Program-made: the position numbers and the translations under genes
Origin: Solwaraspora sp. WMMD1047
GTDB lineage: Bacteria > Actinomycetota > Actinomycetes > Mycobacteriales > Micromonosporaceae
Length of the DNA stretch: 64,000 bases
Assembly: GCF_029626155.1 (NCBI RefSeq)
Contig: NZ_JARUBL010000001.1
Coordinates: forward strand, 5,436,501-5,500,500
Direction: 5' to 3'
Notes under the pieces: model-generated
Databases searched by the model: none
The model's input: only the letters and a program-made list of their open reading frames with translations
What the model was told of the DNA's origin: nothing
In this document: positions 42,226 to 53,429 of the stretch, piece by piece
How positions within the stretch are numbered: the first letter of the stretch is position 1
Layout of the letters: each line of letters starts with the position of its first letter

Positions 42226-42941
42226 CCGCCGTCCACGCTCAGGATTGTGCCGGTGATACCGGCCGATTCGGGCGCGGCCAGGAAGACGATCGCCCGGGCC
42301 ACCTCGTCGGGCGTGGACATCCGCCCGATCGGGTGGTTGCCCAGGGTCACCTTCAGGCTCGCGGCGGGGTCCGGGTCGGCCGCCCGGGCCTCGGCCATGA
42401 ACTCGGTGTCCACCGCCCCGGGCGCGACCGCGTTGACCCGGACGCCGCGGGCCGCGTACTCGATGGCCAGCTGCCGGGTCAGCTGCACGATCGCGCCCTT
42501 GGTCAGTGCGTAGACGCTCTGGTTGGCGATGCCGACCAGCCCGGAGATGGAGGCGGTGTTGACGACGCACCCCCGGGTTTCGGTCAGTTGTGGCAGGGCG
42601 GCGCGGGTGAGCCGGAACACCGACCGCACGTTGACGGCGAAGAGTCGGTCGAAGTCCTCGTCGGTGGTTTCCAGGGCCGGCCGGCGCAGGAATCGCGCCG
42701 CGTTGTTCACCAGCAGGTCGAGCCGGCCGAACTCGGCGACGGCACGGCCCACGACAGCGGCCGGGGTGCCGTCGTCGGTCACGTCCGCGACCACCGGCAG
42801 CAGCCAGCCCGGCTCGGCCAGCTCGGTGACCTCGGGTGCCACGTCCACCGCGACCACCCGGTAGCCGGCGTCGCGCAGTCGGGTCACCACACTGCGGCCG
42901 ATCCCCCGGGCGGCGCCGGTCACCACCGCGGTCAGCTCCAT
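42210..42941 (-). CDS. SDR family oxidoreductase
   Basis: 243 aa from ATG 42941. GAARGIG nucleotide loop (residues 9-15), NNAA, Ser in NTASISG, YALTK catalytic pair and SVDGGY. Third SDR of the island and its right-hand edge. Its promoter carries island operator E 47 bp upstream, tying it to the same regulon although it stands alone on the minus strand. Confidence 0.92.
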   Translation of the reverse strand: MELTAVVTGAARGIGRSVVTRLRDAGYRVVAVDVAPEVTELAEPGWLLPVVADVTDDGTPAAVVGRAVAEFGRLDLLVNNAARFLRRPALETTDEDFDRLFAVNVRSVFRLTRAALPQLTETRGCVVNTASISGLVGIANQSVYALTKGAIVQLTRQLAIEYAARGVRVNAVAPGAVDTEFMAEARAADPDPAASLKVTLGNHPIGRMSTPDEVARAIVFLAAPESAGITGTILSVDGGYVAR

Positions 42942-42988
42942 GCGTCCTCCCCTCGGATGACGCCGTCGCCCGGCGCCCAACCAACACG

Positions 42989-43009
42989 ATTGTGTGATCA
43001 TCATACATC
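42989..43009. promoter_or_regulatory. Island operator, site E
   Basis: ATTGTGTGA-TCA-TCATACATC, matching both halves of the island consensus with few changes. It is 47 bp upstream of the SDR gene that ends the island. The gene on the other side (43125-44000) is transcribed toward the site, so only the SDR can be controlled from here. Confidence 0.65.
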
Positions 43010-43124
43010 CTGCCGACGCCGGGTCCAGCCTCCGCTCGCGCCGCCCGGACGACGCCGGAGAGTAGGCGTGCCACTGGCTTCGCCGTGCGGCTGTACCGGC
43101 CGCAGGCGCACCACCTCGACCGGC

Positions 43125-44000
43125 TCAGCTGGAGACCGGCTCCGGCTCGGCGGACGAGGCGTCGGCCAGGTCGGTGCCGGACACGAGGCGGATGCCCGGC
43201 TCGGTGTCGAGGCGCACCTCGTACCCGGTCGGTGGGCCGGTCCGACCCCAGCGGGCACCGACGACGGTGCCGGTCCGGCGCTCGACAGCCACCCGGATAC
43301 CGGGTGGGTGGCCGCCGTACGGTTCGACCAGGAGCGCGTCGAGGATGTGCCGGACGCCGTCGAGCGAGCCGCGCAGACTCGTGGATCGCAGCTCCCGGCC
43401 GAGGGTGGTCGCCGCGTCCCGGACCCGGCGGTCGGGGCTCGCCCCGCCGGCGGCGAGGGCGGCCTCCACCCGCGCCCAGAGCCGCCACCGGTCGTTGTCG
43501 AGCAGGTGCCGGGCCGCCCGGTCGATCGCCGCGCAGGCGATGTCGACGGCCGCTTCCTCGCCGAGCTCGGCCGCCCAGGCGAGTTCGTCCGCCGGGGGCA
43601 GCAGGCTCGGCGACTCGTGCGCGAGGACGGCGTACAGCATCGCGAGGGTCGTCTCGCGACCTTCACCGTGGTAGAGCGGGCCGATCCCGGCGGTGGCGCG
43701 CAGGGGCGGGAACCGCGTGGTCAGCTGGGCGGCGCGACCCAGCGGGAGATCGGCGGCCTGGCGGGTGTCGCGGACCCGGGAGTGGAACGTGCGGTGTTCG
43801 CGGGCAGCGAACATCCAGGCCCGGTGTTCGTCGTCGCCGACCGGGAAGCCGGGGCGCTGCCGGCCGGTCGGCGCGGACGTCTGCGCCCTGAGCAGGCGGG
43901 CCGCGACCGAGTACGGCACGCCGAGCTCGGCGGCCTTGGCGCGGATCGCGCGTCGGCGGGCGCGGTCGGGTACGGGTCGTCGGCTGCGGTTTCCGCTCAT
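43125..44000 (-). CDS. Conserved hypothetical protein
   Basis: 291 aa, soluble. The Arg-rich N-terminus (MSGNRSRRPVPDRARRRAIRAKAAELGVPYSVAARLLRAQ) could bind nucleic acid. The middle is helical (ATAGIGPLYHGEGRETTLAMLYAVLAHE...EAAVDIACAAIDRAARHLLDND) and the C-terminus beta-rich (GIRVAVERRTGTVVGARWGRTGPPTGYEVRLDTEPGIRLV). I do not recognise a characterised family. Codon use and composition are those of a real gene. It diverges from clpC across a 209-bp region. Confidence 0.65.
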   Translation of the reverse strand: MSGNRSRRPVPDRARRRAIRAKAAELGVPYSVAARLLRAQTSAPTGRQRPGFPVGDDEHRAWMFAAREHRTFHSRVRDTRQAADLPLGRAAQLTTRFPPLRATAGIGPLYHGEGRETTLAMLYAVLAHESPSLLPPADELAWAAELGEEAAVDIACAAIDRAARHLLDNDRWRLWARVEAALAAGGASPDRRVRDAATTLGRELRSTSLRGSLDGVRHILDALLVEPYGGHPPGIRVAVERRTGTVVGARWGRTGPPTGYEVRLDTEPGIRLVSGTDLADASSAEPEPVSS

Positions 44001-44209
44001 CGTGGTCCTCCCACGCCGATCGTAGGTCGGATCGTTGTATTCTGTGGGGGCAGCGCGCCTGCACGAGCGTAGCGAGGCCCCCCACGCGGGTCACGCGCCA
44101 ACGCCAAGAGGCTCCGACTCAGCGCACTCACTCTCCTACCCGCTTCCGCGCGTACCCGCGCGTCTCTTGGGCGGAGTGCGTGGGGCTCCGCCGCGAGGAC
44201 GTGAGTGTC

Positions 44210-46723
44210 GTGTTCGAGCGGTTCACCGACCGGGCCCGTCGGGTTGTCGTCCTGGCTCAGGAAGAAGCCCGGATGCTCAACCACAACTACATCGGTACGG
44301 AGCACATCCTGTTGGGTCTCATCCATGAGGGTGAGGGCGTCGCGGCGAAGGCCCTGGAGAGTCTGGGGATCTCGCTGGAGGGCGTGCGTCAGCAGGTTGA
44401 GGAGATCATCGGTCAGGGTCAGCAGGCGCCGAGCGGGCATATTCCGTTCACGCCGCGGGCCAAGAAGGTGTTGGAGCTGTCCCTGCGTGAGGCGTTGCAG
44501 CTCGGGCACAACTACATCGGTACGGAGCACATCCTGCTGGGGTTGATCCGGGAGGGTGAGGGTGTCGCGGCCCAGGTGCTGGTCAAGCTGGGTGCGGATC
44601 TGAACCGGGTCCGTCAGCAGGTGAATCAGCTCCTCGCCGGTGACCAGGGCGGCCAGCCCGCCACGCCCGGCCGGCCCGCCGCACCCTCGCCGTCGGCGGT
44701 CCTCGACCAGTTCGGAATCAATCTGACGCAGCGGGCCCGGGACGGCCGGCTCGACCCGGTGATCGGCCGGGAGCGGGAGATCGAGCGGGTGATGCAGGTG
44801 CTCTCCCGCCGGCTGAAGAACAACCCGGTCCTGATCGGTGAACCGGGGGTCGGCAAGACCGCCGCGGTGGAAGGGCTGTGCCAGGCGATCGTCGCGGGTG
44901 AGGTGCCCGAGACGCTGAAGGACGAGCAGCTCTACACGCTGGATCTGGGCGCTTTGGTGGCGGGTTCGCGTTACCGGGGTGACTTCGAGGAGCGGCTGAA
45001 GAAGGTGCTCAAGGAGGTCGGCGTCCGCGGCGACATCATTCTGTTCATCGACGAGATCCACACGCTCGTCGGCGCCGGTGCCGCCGAGGGCGCCATCGAC
45101 GCGGCCGCGATTCTCAAGCCGATGCTGGCCCGGGGAGAGTTGCAGCTGATCGGGGCGACGACGGTGGACGAGTACCGCAAGTTCATCGAGAAGGACAAGG
45201 CGCTGGAACGCCGCCTCCAACCGGTCGAGGTGGCTGAACCCACGCTGGCGCACACCGTTGAGATTCTGAAGGGTTTGCGGGATCGGTATGAGGCGCATCA
45301 TCGGGTGAGCATCACGGATGCGGCGTTGGTGGCGGCGGCGACGTTGGCTGACCGGTACATCTCGGATCGGTTCCTGCCGGACAAGGCGATCGATCTGATC
45401 GATGAGGCGGGTGCGCGGATGCGGATTCGTCGGATGACCGCGCCGCCGGATCTGCGTGATTTTGATGAGCGGATCGCTCAGGTGCGTCGGGACAAGGAGT
45501 CGGCGATCGACGCGCAGGACTTCGAGCGGGCTGCGCAGTTGCGGGACAAGGAGAAGCAGCTGCTGGGTCAGAAGGCGCAGCGGGAGAAGGAGTGGAAGGC
45601 CGGCGATCTGGACGTGGTGTCCGAGGTCGATGATGAGCAGATCGCTGAGGTGTTGGCGAACTGGACCGGTATCCCGGTGTACAAGTTGACCGAGGAGGAG
45701 ACCGCCCGCCTGCTGCGGATGGAGGACGAGCTGCACAAGCGGGTCGTCGGCCAGGAAGACGCGGTGAAGGCGGTGTCGAAGGCGATCCGGCGGACGCGGG
45801 CCGGGTTGAAGGATCCGAAGCGGCCGTCTGGTTCGTTCATCTTCGCGGGTCCGTCGGGTGTGGGTAAGACGGAGTTGTCGAAGGCTCTGGCGGAGTTCCT
45901 GTTCGGGTCCGAGGACGCGTTGATCCAGTTGGACATGTCGGAGTTCCATGACCGGTACACGGTGTCGCGGCTGGTGGGTGCGCCTCCCGGGTATGTGGGG
46001 TACGACGAGGGTGGTCAGCTGACGGAGAAGGTGCGGCGGCGGCCGTTCTCGGTGGTGTTGTTCGACGAGATCGAGAAGGCCCACCCGGACGTGTTCAACA
46101 CGTTGCTGCAGATCCTGGAGGACGGGCGGCTCACTGATGGTCAGGGCCGGATCGTGGACTTCAAGAACACGGTCATCATCCTGACCACCAACCTGGGCAC
46201 CCGCGACGTGGCCAAGGCCGTGTCGCCGGGGTTCCAGGCGTCCGAGGACGCCAGCAGCGGCTACGACCGGATGAAGGCAAAGGTCAACGACGAACTCAAC
46301 CGGCATCTCCGGCCGGAGTTCCTGAACCGGATCGACGACACAATCGTCTTCCGCCAACTGGGCCAGAACGAGATTCGGCAGATCGTCGACATCTTCCTGG
46401 CGCGGATCGAGACCCAGCTCCGCAACAAGGACATGGGGCTGGAGCTGACCGAGAACGCCAAGCGGTACCTGGCGCGCAAGGGCTTCGACCCGGTGCTGGG
46501 CGCCCGGCCACTACGCCGGACGATCCAGCGCGACATCGAGGACAACCTCTCCGAGCGGATCCTCTGCAACGGGCTGCGCCCCGGCCAGATCGTGGTCGTG
46601 GACTGCGCGGACGACCCGGCAGCCGACGGGGAGTCCCGGCTGACCTTCACCGGATCCGTCCGCGCGGCAGTGGCGCCGGACGCGGTCCCCGTCGACCTCG
46701 ACGCCGCCACCGCCGAGGGATAG
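44210..46723 (+). CDS. clpC: ATP-dependent Clp protease ATP-binding subunit ClpC
   Basis: 837 aa AAA+ unfoldase. Two N-terminal Clp_N repeats (residues ~2-145) each contain [16 protein letters not shown] or [17 protein letters not shown]1 has Walker [10 protein letters not shown] and Walker B FIDEIH; a UVR-containing middle domain ([25 protein letters not shown]) follows; D2 has GPSGVGKTE and [13 protein letters not shown]. It feeds proteins to ClpP. The GTG at 44210 gives [17 protein letters not shown], the usual N-terminus; GTG at 44201 is an alternative. It is not next to the usual lsr2/lysS neighbours, so it may be a second copy. Confidence 0.95.
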   Translation: MFERFTDRARRVVVLAQEEARMLNHNYIGTEHILLGLIHEGEGVAAKALESLGISLEGVRQQVEEIIGQGQQAPSGHIPFTPRAKKVLELSLREALQLGHNYIGTEHILLGLIREGEGVAAQVLVKLGADLNRVRQQVNQLLAGDQGGQPATPGRPAAPSPSAVLDQFGINLTQRARDGRLDPVIGREREIERVMQVLSRRLKNNPVLIGEPGVGKTAAVEGLCQAIVAGEVPETLKDEQLYTLDLGALVAGSRYRGDFEERLKKVLKEVGVRGDIILFIDEIHTLVGAGAAEGAIDAAAILKPMLARGELQLIGATTVDEYRKFIEKDKALERRLQPVEVAEPTLAHTVEILKGLRDRYEAHHRVSITDAALVAAATLADRYISDRFLPDKAIDLIDEAGARMRIRRMTAPPDLRDFDERIAQVRRDKESAIDAQDFERAAQLRDKEKQLLGQKAQREKEWKAGDLDVVSEVDDEQIAEVLANWTGIPVYKLTEEETARLLRMEDELHKRVVGQEDAVKAVSKAIRRTRAGLKDPKRPSGSFIFAGPSGVGKTELSKALAEFLFGSEDALIQLDMSEFHDRYTVSRLVGAPPGYVGYDEGGQLTEKVRRRPFSVVLFDEIEKAHPDVFNTLLQILEDGRLTDGQGRIVDFKNTVIILTTNLGTRDVAKAVSPGFQASEDASSGYDRMKAKVNDELNRHLRPEFLNRIDDTIVFRQLGQNEIRQIVDIFLARIETQLRNKDMGLELTENAKRYLARKGFDPVLGARPLRRTIQRDIEDNLSERILCNGLRPGQIVVVDCADDPAADGESRLTFTGSVRAAVAPDAVPVDLDAATAEG

Positions 46724-46753
46724 CGCGAGCCACAAGGCAACCCCGCGACGCGC

Positions 46754-46781
46754 GGCGGGCTCGGCTTTCGCCGAGCCCGCC
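46754..46781. terminator. Strong stem-loop terminator after clpC
   Basis: A perfect 12-bp stem, GGCGGGCTCGGC and GCCGAGCCCGCC, with a TTTC loop, 30 bp after the clpC stop and 26 bp from the convergent xylanase stop. It should work for both genes. Confidence 0.85.
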
Positions 46782-46806
46782 GCCGTGCCGGAACTGCGTG
46801 AGACGG

Positions 46807-49437
<2,631 letters not shown>

Positions 49438-49464
49438 TCAGATACACGCTGGTTTATCAAGCGA

Positions 49465-49493
49465 TAGTTTCGGAGATCGACCGGTAGTTTCGG
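49465..49493. promoter_or_regulatory. Twin CGAAACT repeats upstream of the GH10-GH62 gene
   Basis: On the gene's strand, CCGAAACTA occurs twice, exactly 20 bp apart (complement TAGTTTCGG at 49465-49473 and 49485-49493), extending to CGAAACTATCG and CGAAACTACCG. These are one and two mismatches from CGAAACTTTCG found before the other GH10 gene. Spacing puts both on the same face of the helix. They lie ~185-210 bp upstream of the start, just past the neighbouring gene's stop. A further GTGTTAACGCTCACAC motif at 49400-49415 is a possible second operator. Confidence 0.5.
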
Positions 49494-49507
49494 TCGCACC
49501 GTGACTG

Positions 49508-50419
49508 TCAGCGCTGAGCCTTGACCACTTCGTACAGTGCCGTCCAGTTCCGGCCGCCGAGACCTGCGGCGATCGCCCGGTCATAGTGTGATTTGACCGC
49601 ATTCGGTAGCCCCAGGTCGACGCCGCTTGCCGCACTGGTCCGCGCGATGTGGTCGGCCGTGGCCCCCATCATCAGGGCCGTACTGAGATCCCCCGGGTAC
49701 TCCCCCGCCGCGATTTCCGCAGCCAGTTCTGACCCGTCGCCCACCATCGCCGGGATGTCGGCCAGGGTTCGCATCGCGTCCGGCAGGAACTCGTCCGCCG
49801 GCACGCCGGCCGCGGTGACCAGGGCCGTGGCGTGCAGCAGGCCCGCCAGAGCGGTGAGGAAGACGTCCAGGTGTGCCTGGTAGAGCAACTGCGCCAGACC
49901 CGGATCGGCGCCCAGGTACCTCGTCCGGCCGATCAGCCGCAACACCGGCTCGTGGGCGAGGAACAGCTCCCCGGGACCGCTGTAGAACGCGTACGCGTCC
50001 GGCTGACCGACCGCGGGGGGCGGCACCATGATCCCACCGGTGAGAAAGCCCGCCCCGAGCTGGCCGGCCCAACCGGCGGCCGCGCGGGACTCGTCGGGAG
50101 TGTCGGAGCTCAGGTTGACGAGAGTTTTTCCGGCCAGCACACCGGTGGGGTCGGGGTTCGCCGCGACCGGGCCGAAGATCTCGTACATGGCGCGGTAGTC
50201 GGTGAGACTGAGCAGGACCAGGTCGGAAGAAACGACCGCGGCAGCCGGCGTCTGCGCCAGAGTGGCGCCCGCGGCCACCAGGTCCGCGGCCCGGCGCGGG
50301 GTACGGTTCCAGACGGTCACCGGGTGGCCGGCCCGCAACAGCACGGACGCTATGGCCCGCCCCATCGGGCCGAGACCGATGACGGTGACCGGTTCCGAAG
50401 TCGGCGTACCGGCGTTCAC
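49508..50419 (-). CDS. Imine reductase-like NAD(P)-dependent oxidoreductase
   Basis: 303 aa from GTG 50419 (RBS GAGGAG). The Rossmann loop VIGLGPMGRAIASVLLRAGHPVTVWNRTPRRA is that of the 6-phosphogluconate/3-hydroxyisobutyrate superfamily. The helix LYQAHLDVFLTALAGLLHATALV and GELFLAHEPVLRLIGRTRYLG are closest to imine reductases, which reduce cyclic imines. The classical catalytic Lys is absent, in line with that branch. Divergent from an HxlR regulator, suggesting inducible expression. Confidence 0.8.
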   Translation of the reverse strand: MNAGTPTSEPVTVIGLGPMGRAIASVLLRAGHPVTVWNRTPRRAADLVAAGATLAQTPAAAVVSSDLVLLSLTDYRAMYEIFGPVAANPDPTGVLAGKTLVNLSSDTPDESRAAAGWAGQLGAGFLTGGIMVPPPAVGQPDAYAFYSGPGELFLAHEPVLRLIGRTRYLGADPGLAQLLYQAHLDVFLTALAGLLHATALVTAAGVPADEFLPDAMRTLADIPAMVGDGSELAAEIAAGEYPGDLSTALMMGATADHIARTSAASGVDLGLPNAVKSHYDRAIAAGLGGRNWTALYEVVKAQR

Positions 50420-50731
50420 GGGTTGCTCCTCATCGACTCGAACATCCATGCGGTGCCGTGCTCCCCGAACCCGGCGACCGCACCCGGCGAGTGGATCGAG
50501 GCCCTGGTGCACCGAGGCGTGGTCTGGCAGGCAGAGCGCACTCCCCATCGCCCGGTCCGAGAAACGTGGTGCTGGTGGTCATCGGATGGTCCTAACCCGC
50601 TCGTGGTGATGAACCCGTGGACGGATTCCGGTTGACCCGGAGCCGATGACCATGTTTCGCCCGTACCATCGCAACGACAAGTACCCACTATTTTGTTCGA
50701 TACTTACTTATTGGTAAGCATGGGAGTGGCG
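50420..50731. other. Divergent promoter region, imine reductase-like/hxlR
   Basis: 312 bp without a convincing gene. The right part is AT-rich (ACTATTTTGTTCGATACTTACTT) and holds the HxlR-type operator; nothing else recognisable. Confidence 0.5.
50701..50720. promoter_or_regulatory. HxlR-type operator
   Basis: TACTTAC-TTATTG-GTAAGCA is a near-perfect 7-bp inverted repeat with a 6-bp spacer, ending 11 bp before the regulator start at 50732. CTTAC...GTAAG half-sites are typical of HxlR family operators. Confidence 0.6.
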
Positions 50732-51103
50732 ATGGCATCGAACGCGCGGCGCGGGCCCTACCTCTGCGGCATCGACGCCGGGATAGACGTGGTGTCCGGC
50801 AAGTGGAAGTCGTTGATCCTGTGGGAGCTCGACAACCACGGCGTACGCCGGTTCGGTGAACTCCGGCGTGGGCTGCCCGGGGTGAGCGAGAAGATGCTGA
50901 TCCAGCACCTCCGGGAGATGGAGCAGGACGGGCTGATTCACCGCCGGATCCACCGCGAGGTGCCGCCGAAGGTCGAGTACTCGCTTACCGAGGACGGCCG
51001 CACGCTGAACGCCGCACTCGCGCCGCTCGGCGAGTGGGGAACCGCCCGCGCCGAGCGTCTTGCCGCGGACGGTTCCCTCATCACCAGGGGCCCGGTCGGG
51101 TGA
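50732..51103 (+). CDS. HxlR family transcriptional regulator
   Basis: 123 aa winged-helix protein, MASNARRGPYLCGIDAGIDVVSGKWKSLILWELDNHGVRRFGELRR...VSEKMLIQHLREMEQDGLIHRR...VEYSLTEDGRTL, the full HxlR signature. A Cys near residue 12 (LCGID) is at the position used for redox or electrophile sensing in several HxlR/QorR/YodB proteins. Start at ATG 50732 is preferred because GGGAG lies 6 bp upstream; ATG 50720 would bury the operator. Likely controls the divergent oxidoreductase. Confidence 0.9.
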   Translation: MASNARRGPYLCGIDAGIDVVSGKWKSLILWELDNHGVRRFGELRRGLPGVSEKMLIQHLREMEQDGLIHRRIHREVPPKVEYSLTEDGRTLNAALAPLGEWGTARAERLAADGSLITRGPVG

Positions 51104-51121
51104 CCAGGTCGTGGTGGTCGA

Positions 51122-51871
51122 TCAGCGGGTACAGGTCGGGGTGATGCCGCCCGGCGCGGTGCCACCCCACACCAGCATGCCGAAGCTCGTGGCGCCGCCC
51201 GTCGCCAGGCTTGCGTTGTACGAGGCGTTGCGGACCGTCACGTCGGCGCCGCTGCTTTCGGCCACGCCGTTCCAGAGCGCGCCGATCCGCTGGTCACCGG
51301 GCCACCGCCAGGAGACCCGCCACCCGTCGAGCGCCTCGGTGCCCGTGTTGCGCACCGATACCGTCGCGAGGAAACCGCCGGACCAGCGGTTGTCGATCAC
51401 GAAGGTCGCGGCACAGGACGACAGCGGCGCCGTCTGCACCGGCGAGATCAGGTACGGGTCCCGGGTGTCACTCGCGCTGAACCGGTACCAGTACATGGTG
51501 TCCGGGGTCAGTCCGTCGATGGTAACCGTGCCGTTGCGTTCCGGCCCGGACACCGCCTCGGCCACCGGATCGAGCCACTGCTCCGCGTCGAAACGGCTGG
51601 CGAAGAGGGTGACGATGATGGGTGGATCGTATCCGCAGGGCGGGCTGAGCAGCATCGAATAGCTGATCGTCACGCTGGTGGCCGTCACCGCGGACACCAT
51701 GCCGGTGATCGGCAACGCCGGCGGGCACGCCACAGTCGGTGTCGGCGACGGGGTGGGCGTGGTCAACAACGTCCCGGGCGACGCTACGGCACTGCCCATC
51801 CCGCCGGCGACCACCAGACCCCCGACGGCCAGCACCGCACCGGCGAGGGAAACGCCTAATCTGTACGACAT
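51122..51871 (-). CDS. Secreted CBM2 (cellulose-binding) protein without catalytic domain
   Basis: 249 aa from ATG 51871 (RBS AGGAGGT). Signal peptide (~1-32), a Thr/Pro stretch (TTPTPSPTPTVACPP), an Fn3-like segment (~50-140: TGMVSAVTATSVTISY...GLTPDTMYWYRFSAS) and a C-terminal CBM2-like domain (~150-249) from CAATFVIDNRWSGGFLATVSVRNTGTEALDGWRVSWRWPGDQ to GGITPTC, with the paired end cysteines and conserved Trp residues. No enzymatic domain; it may help attachment to plant polymer. Convergent with hxlR at 18 bp. Confidence 0.82.
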   Translation of the reverse strand: MSYRLGVSLAGAVLAVGGLVVAGGMGSAVASPGTLLTTPTPSPTPTVACPPALPITGMVSAVTATSVTISYSMLLSPPCGYDPPIIVTLFASRFDAEQWLDPVAEAVSGPERNGTVTIDGLTPDTMYWYRFSASDTRDPYLISPVQTAPLSSCAATFVIDNRWSGGFLATVSVRNTGTEALDGWRVSWRWPGDQRIGALWNGVAESSGADVTVRNASYNASLATGGATSFGMLVWGGTAPGGITPTCTR

Positions 51872-52100
51872 TCGGTACCTCCTATTGTGGCCCGCCGCAG
51901 GCTGCTGCCCCGCACAAAACAGGCCCCGATTCGACGGTACTTCGAAGGCTACCAATGTCTATCCGGACCCGGACCCGGTCCGATTTCCATCGCCAACGTC
52001 GGCTTCGCGGCGTACGTTCGGCTTTGCCGATGTGCCGGGCGACCAGTTCGTCGGTCGCCCGGCACATGGGACGGCAATCCACCTCTGGATAATTCCGCGC

Positions 52101-52751
52101 TCAGATGAGGTCGCAGTTGACCTGCGTACGGCGGAATGGGTCGTCGAGGGCCGATTCGTCCACGAAGCCCGCGGTGAGCGGGCCGTTTGTGGACCTGTTG
52201 TACGCGACCACCAGGCGCCAGTTCACGCCGCCCCGGTCGACGTTGCAGAACTCGCGCAGGACCCAGTTGGTGTTGTCCCTCGGCACGCTGCCCGTCCGGC
52301 CGCAGGTGGCGTACGGGCAGAGCCGTTGGGTGGCTCCCAGGAACACGGCGGTGAGCCCGACGCCACCGGAGTGACACGAGTCGCGTTGGGTCCTTGACAC
52401 CAGATTGGACTGGTACAGGAATCCGGTGCGCTCGGCGGCGCCGGCGCGGCCGGTCTGGTTCCAGATCAGGTTCTTCAGTCTGCCGTCGAAGTTGCCGTGG
52501 CACAGATCCGCGATCGGGTCGCCCACTCGCACGTCACCGACCCGCGTCTGGGGACCCGGGAAGCATGCCGGCGCGCCCGTCGGGCAGTTCCAGATGAACG
52601 CCGTCTGGTTCACCGAATTGCCGATCGGGGCGGCGCCCGCGGCGGACTGCGACACCGTCACGACGCCCACCGTCGCGGTGAGAAGCGTGACCAGGATGAC
52701 TGACGCCCGCCGCAGTGCGCGACGGGCGGTGACGCTGGTGGTTGATGTCAT
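52101..52751 (-). CDS. Secreted Cys-rich protein of unknown function
   Basis: 216 aa from ATG 52751, with a signal peptide (ARRALRRASVILVTLLTATVGVVTVSQSAAGAAP). The mature part has paired cysteines and two segments resembling SH3-like cell-wall modules (VGDPIADLCHG...RTGFLYQSNLVSRTQRDSC and LREFCNVDRGGVNWRLVVAYNRSTNGPLTAGFVDESAL). No enzyme motif. A start nine codons earlier (ATG 52778) is possible. Function unknown. Confidence 0.6.
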   Translation of the reverse strand: MTSTTSVTARRALRRASVILVTLLTATVGVVTVSQSAAGAAPIGNSVNQTAFIWNCPTGAPACFPGPQTRVGDVRVGDPIADLCHGNFDGRLKNLIWNQTGRAGAAERTGFLYQSNLVSRTQRDSCHSGGVGLTAVFLGATQRLCPYATCGRTGSVPRDNTNWVLREFCNVDRGGVNWRLVVAYNRSTNGPLTAGFVDESALDDPFRRTQVNCDLI

Positions 52752-52831
52752 GGGGCCATGCTCGGCCGAGCCGTTCATCGAACCCGCATCGAAACGTTCA
52801 TCGCGGCCGGCGCGCATGGTTGGCGACGGGA

Positions 52832-53413
52832 TCAGCCGGTGCAGACCTCGGCGACAAGGATCAGGTACGCGTCGCGCGCCGCCTGCTGGAATTGCAGCAC
52901 CGCGGCGGCGGTGTCTGGTGCGACCGGCCCGCCGGACCCCACCTCGATCCGCGCCCGGAACAGGGAGGATCTGTTGTCGGCGAGGGCCGACAACAGCTGA
53001 TCCGCCCTCGGGTCGGCGAGTTCGAGGACCGCGTCCGAGAGGATGTTCGTCCGCTCGGTCAGAACGGCGATCTGCGACGAGTTGAGCGAGCGGATGCCCT
53101 CGACGGTCCCGGAGTCGTTCAGGGTCTGGTAGTAGTGCCACCACTTGTACGCATCCACGATGTCCGCGCAGCGGGCCCTGACCGTCGGATCGATGGCCGC
53201 ACGGGTCGGGGTCGGCGCCCCGGACGGAGCGGCGCCGGCGATCGGTACGCGCTCGTCGGCCCGCTGGCCGACGAGGAGGCCGATGGTGGCCGTGCCGAGG
53301 ATGGCCAGCAACGCACCGCAGGCGATGAGCCAGGGCCAGCGCGGGCGCCGGGAGGCCACCGGTGTCGGGGAGGTGGCAGGTTGGCCGGGCTCGGCGGTGG
53401 GGGTCACGTCCAT
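52832..53413 (-). CDS. Single-TM hypothetical protein
   Basis: 193 aa. A Pro/Thr-rich cytoplasmic N-terminus is followed by one TM helix (WPWLIACGALLAILGTATIGLLVG, ~27-50), a Pro/Ala linker and an external helical domain with two Cys (VRARCADIVDAYKWWHYYQTLND ... LILVAEVCTG) that could form a disulfide. No recognised family. It lies between a secreted protein and a TetR gene on the same strand. Confidence 0.6.
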   Translation of the reverse strand: MDVTPTAEPGQPATSPTPVASRRPRWPWLIACGALLAILGTATIGLLVGQRADERVPIAGAAPSGAPTPTRAAIDPTVRARCADIVDAYKWWHYYQTLNDSGTVEGIRSLNSSQIAVLTERTNILSDAVLELADPRADQLLSALADNRSSLFRARIEVGSGGPVAPDTAAAVLQFQQAARDAYLILVAEVCTG

Positions 53414-53429
53414 AGAGGATATTGGGCTG

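Noticed and set aside
44170-44192. GGCGGAG/CTCCGCC hairpin just upstream of clpC as a riboswitch or thermometer
   Set aside because: A short GC inverted repeat is expected by chance at this composition and no known motif fits.
43997-46357. Long minus-strand frame opposite clpC
   Set aside because: Mirror of a strongly conserved gene; Leu/Arg/His-rich composition and no domain.
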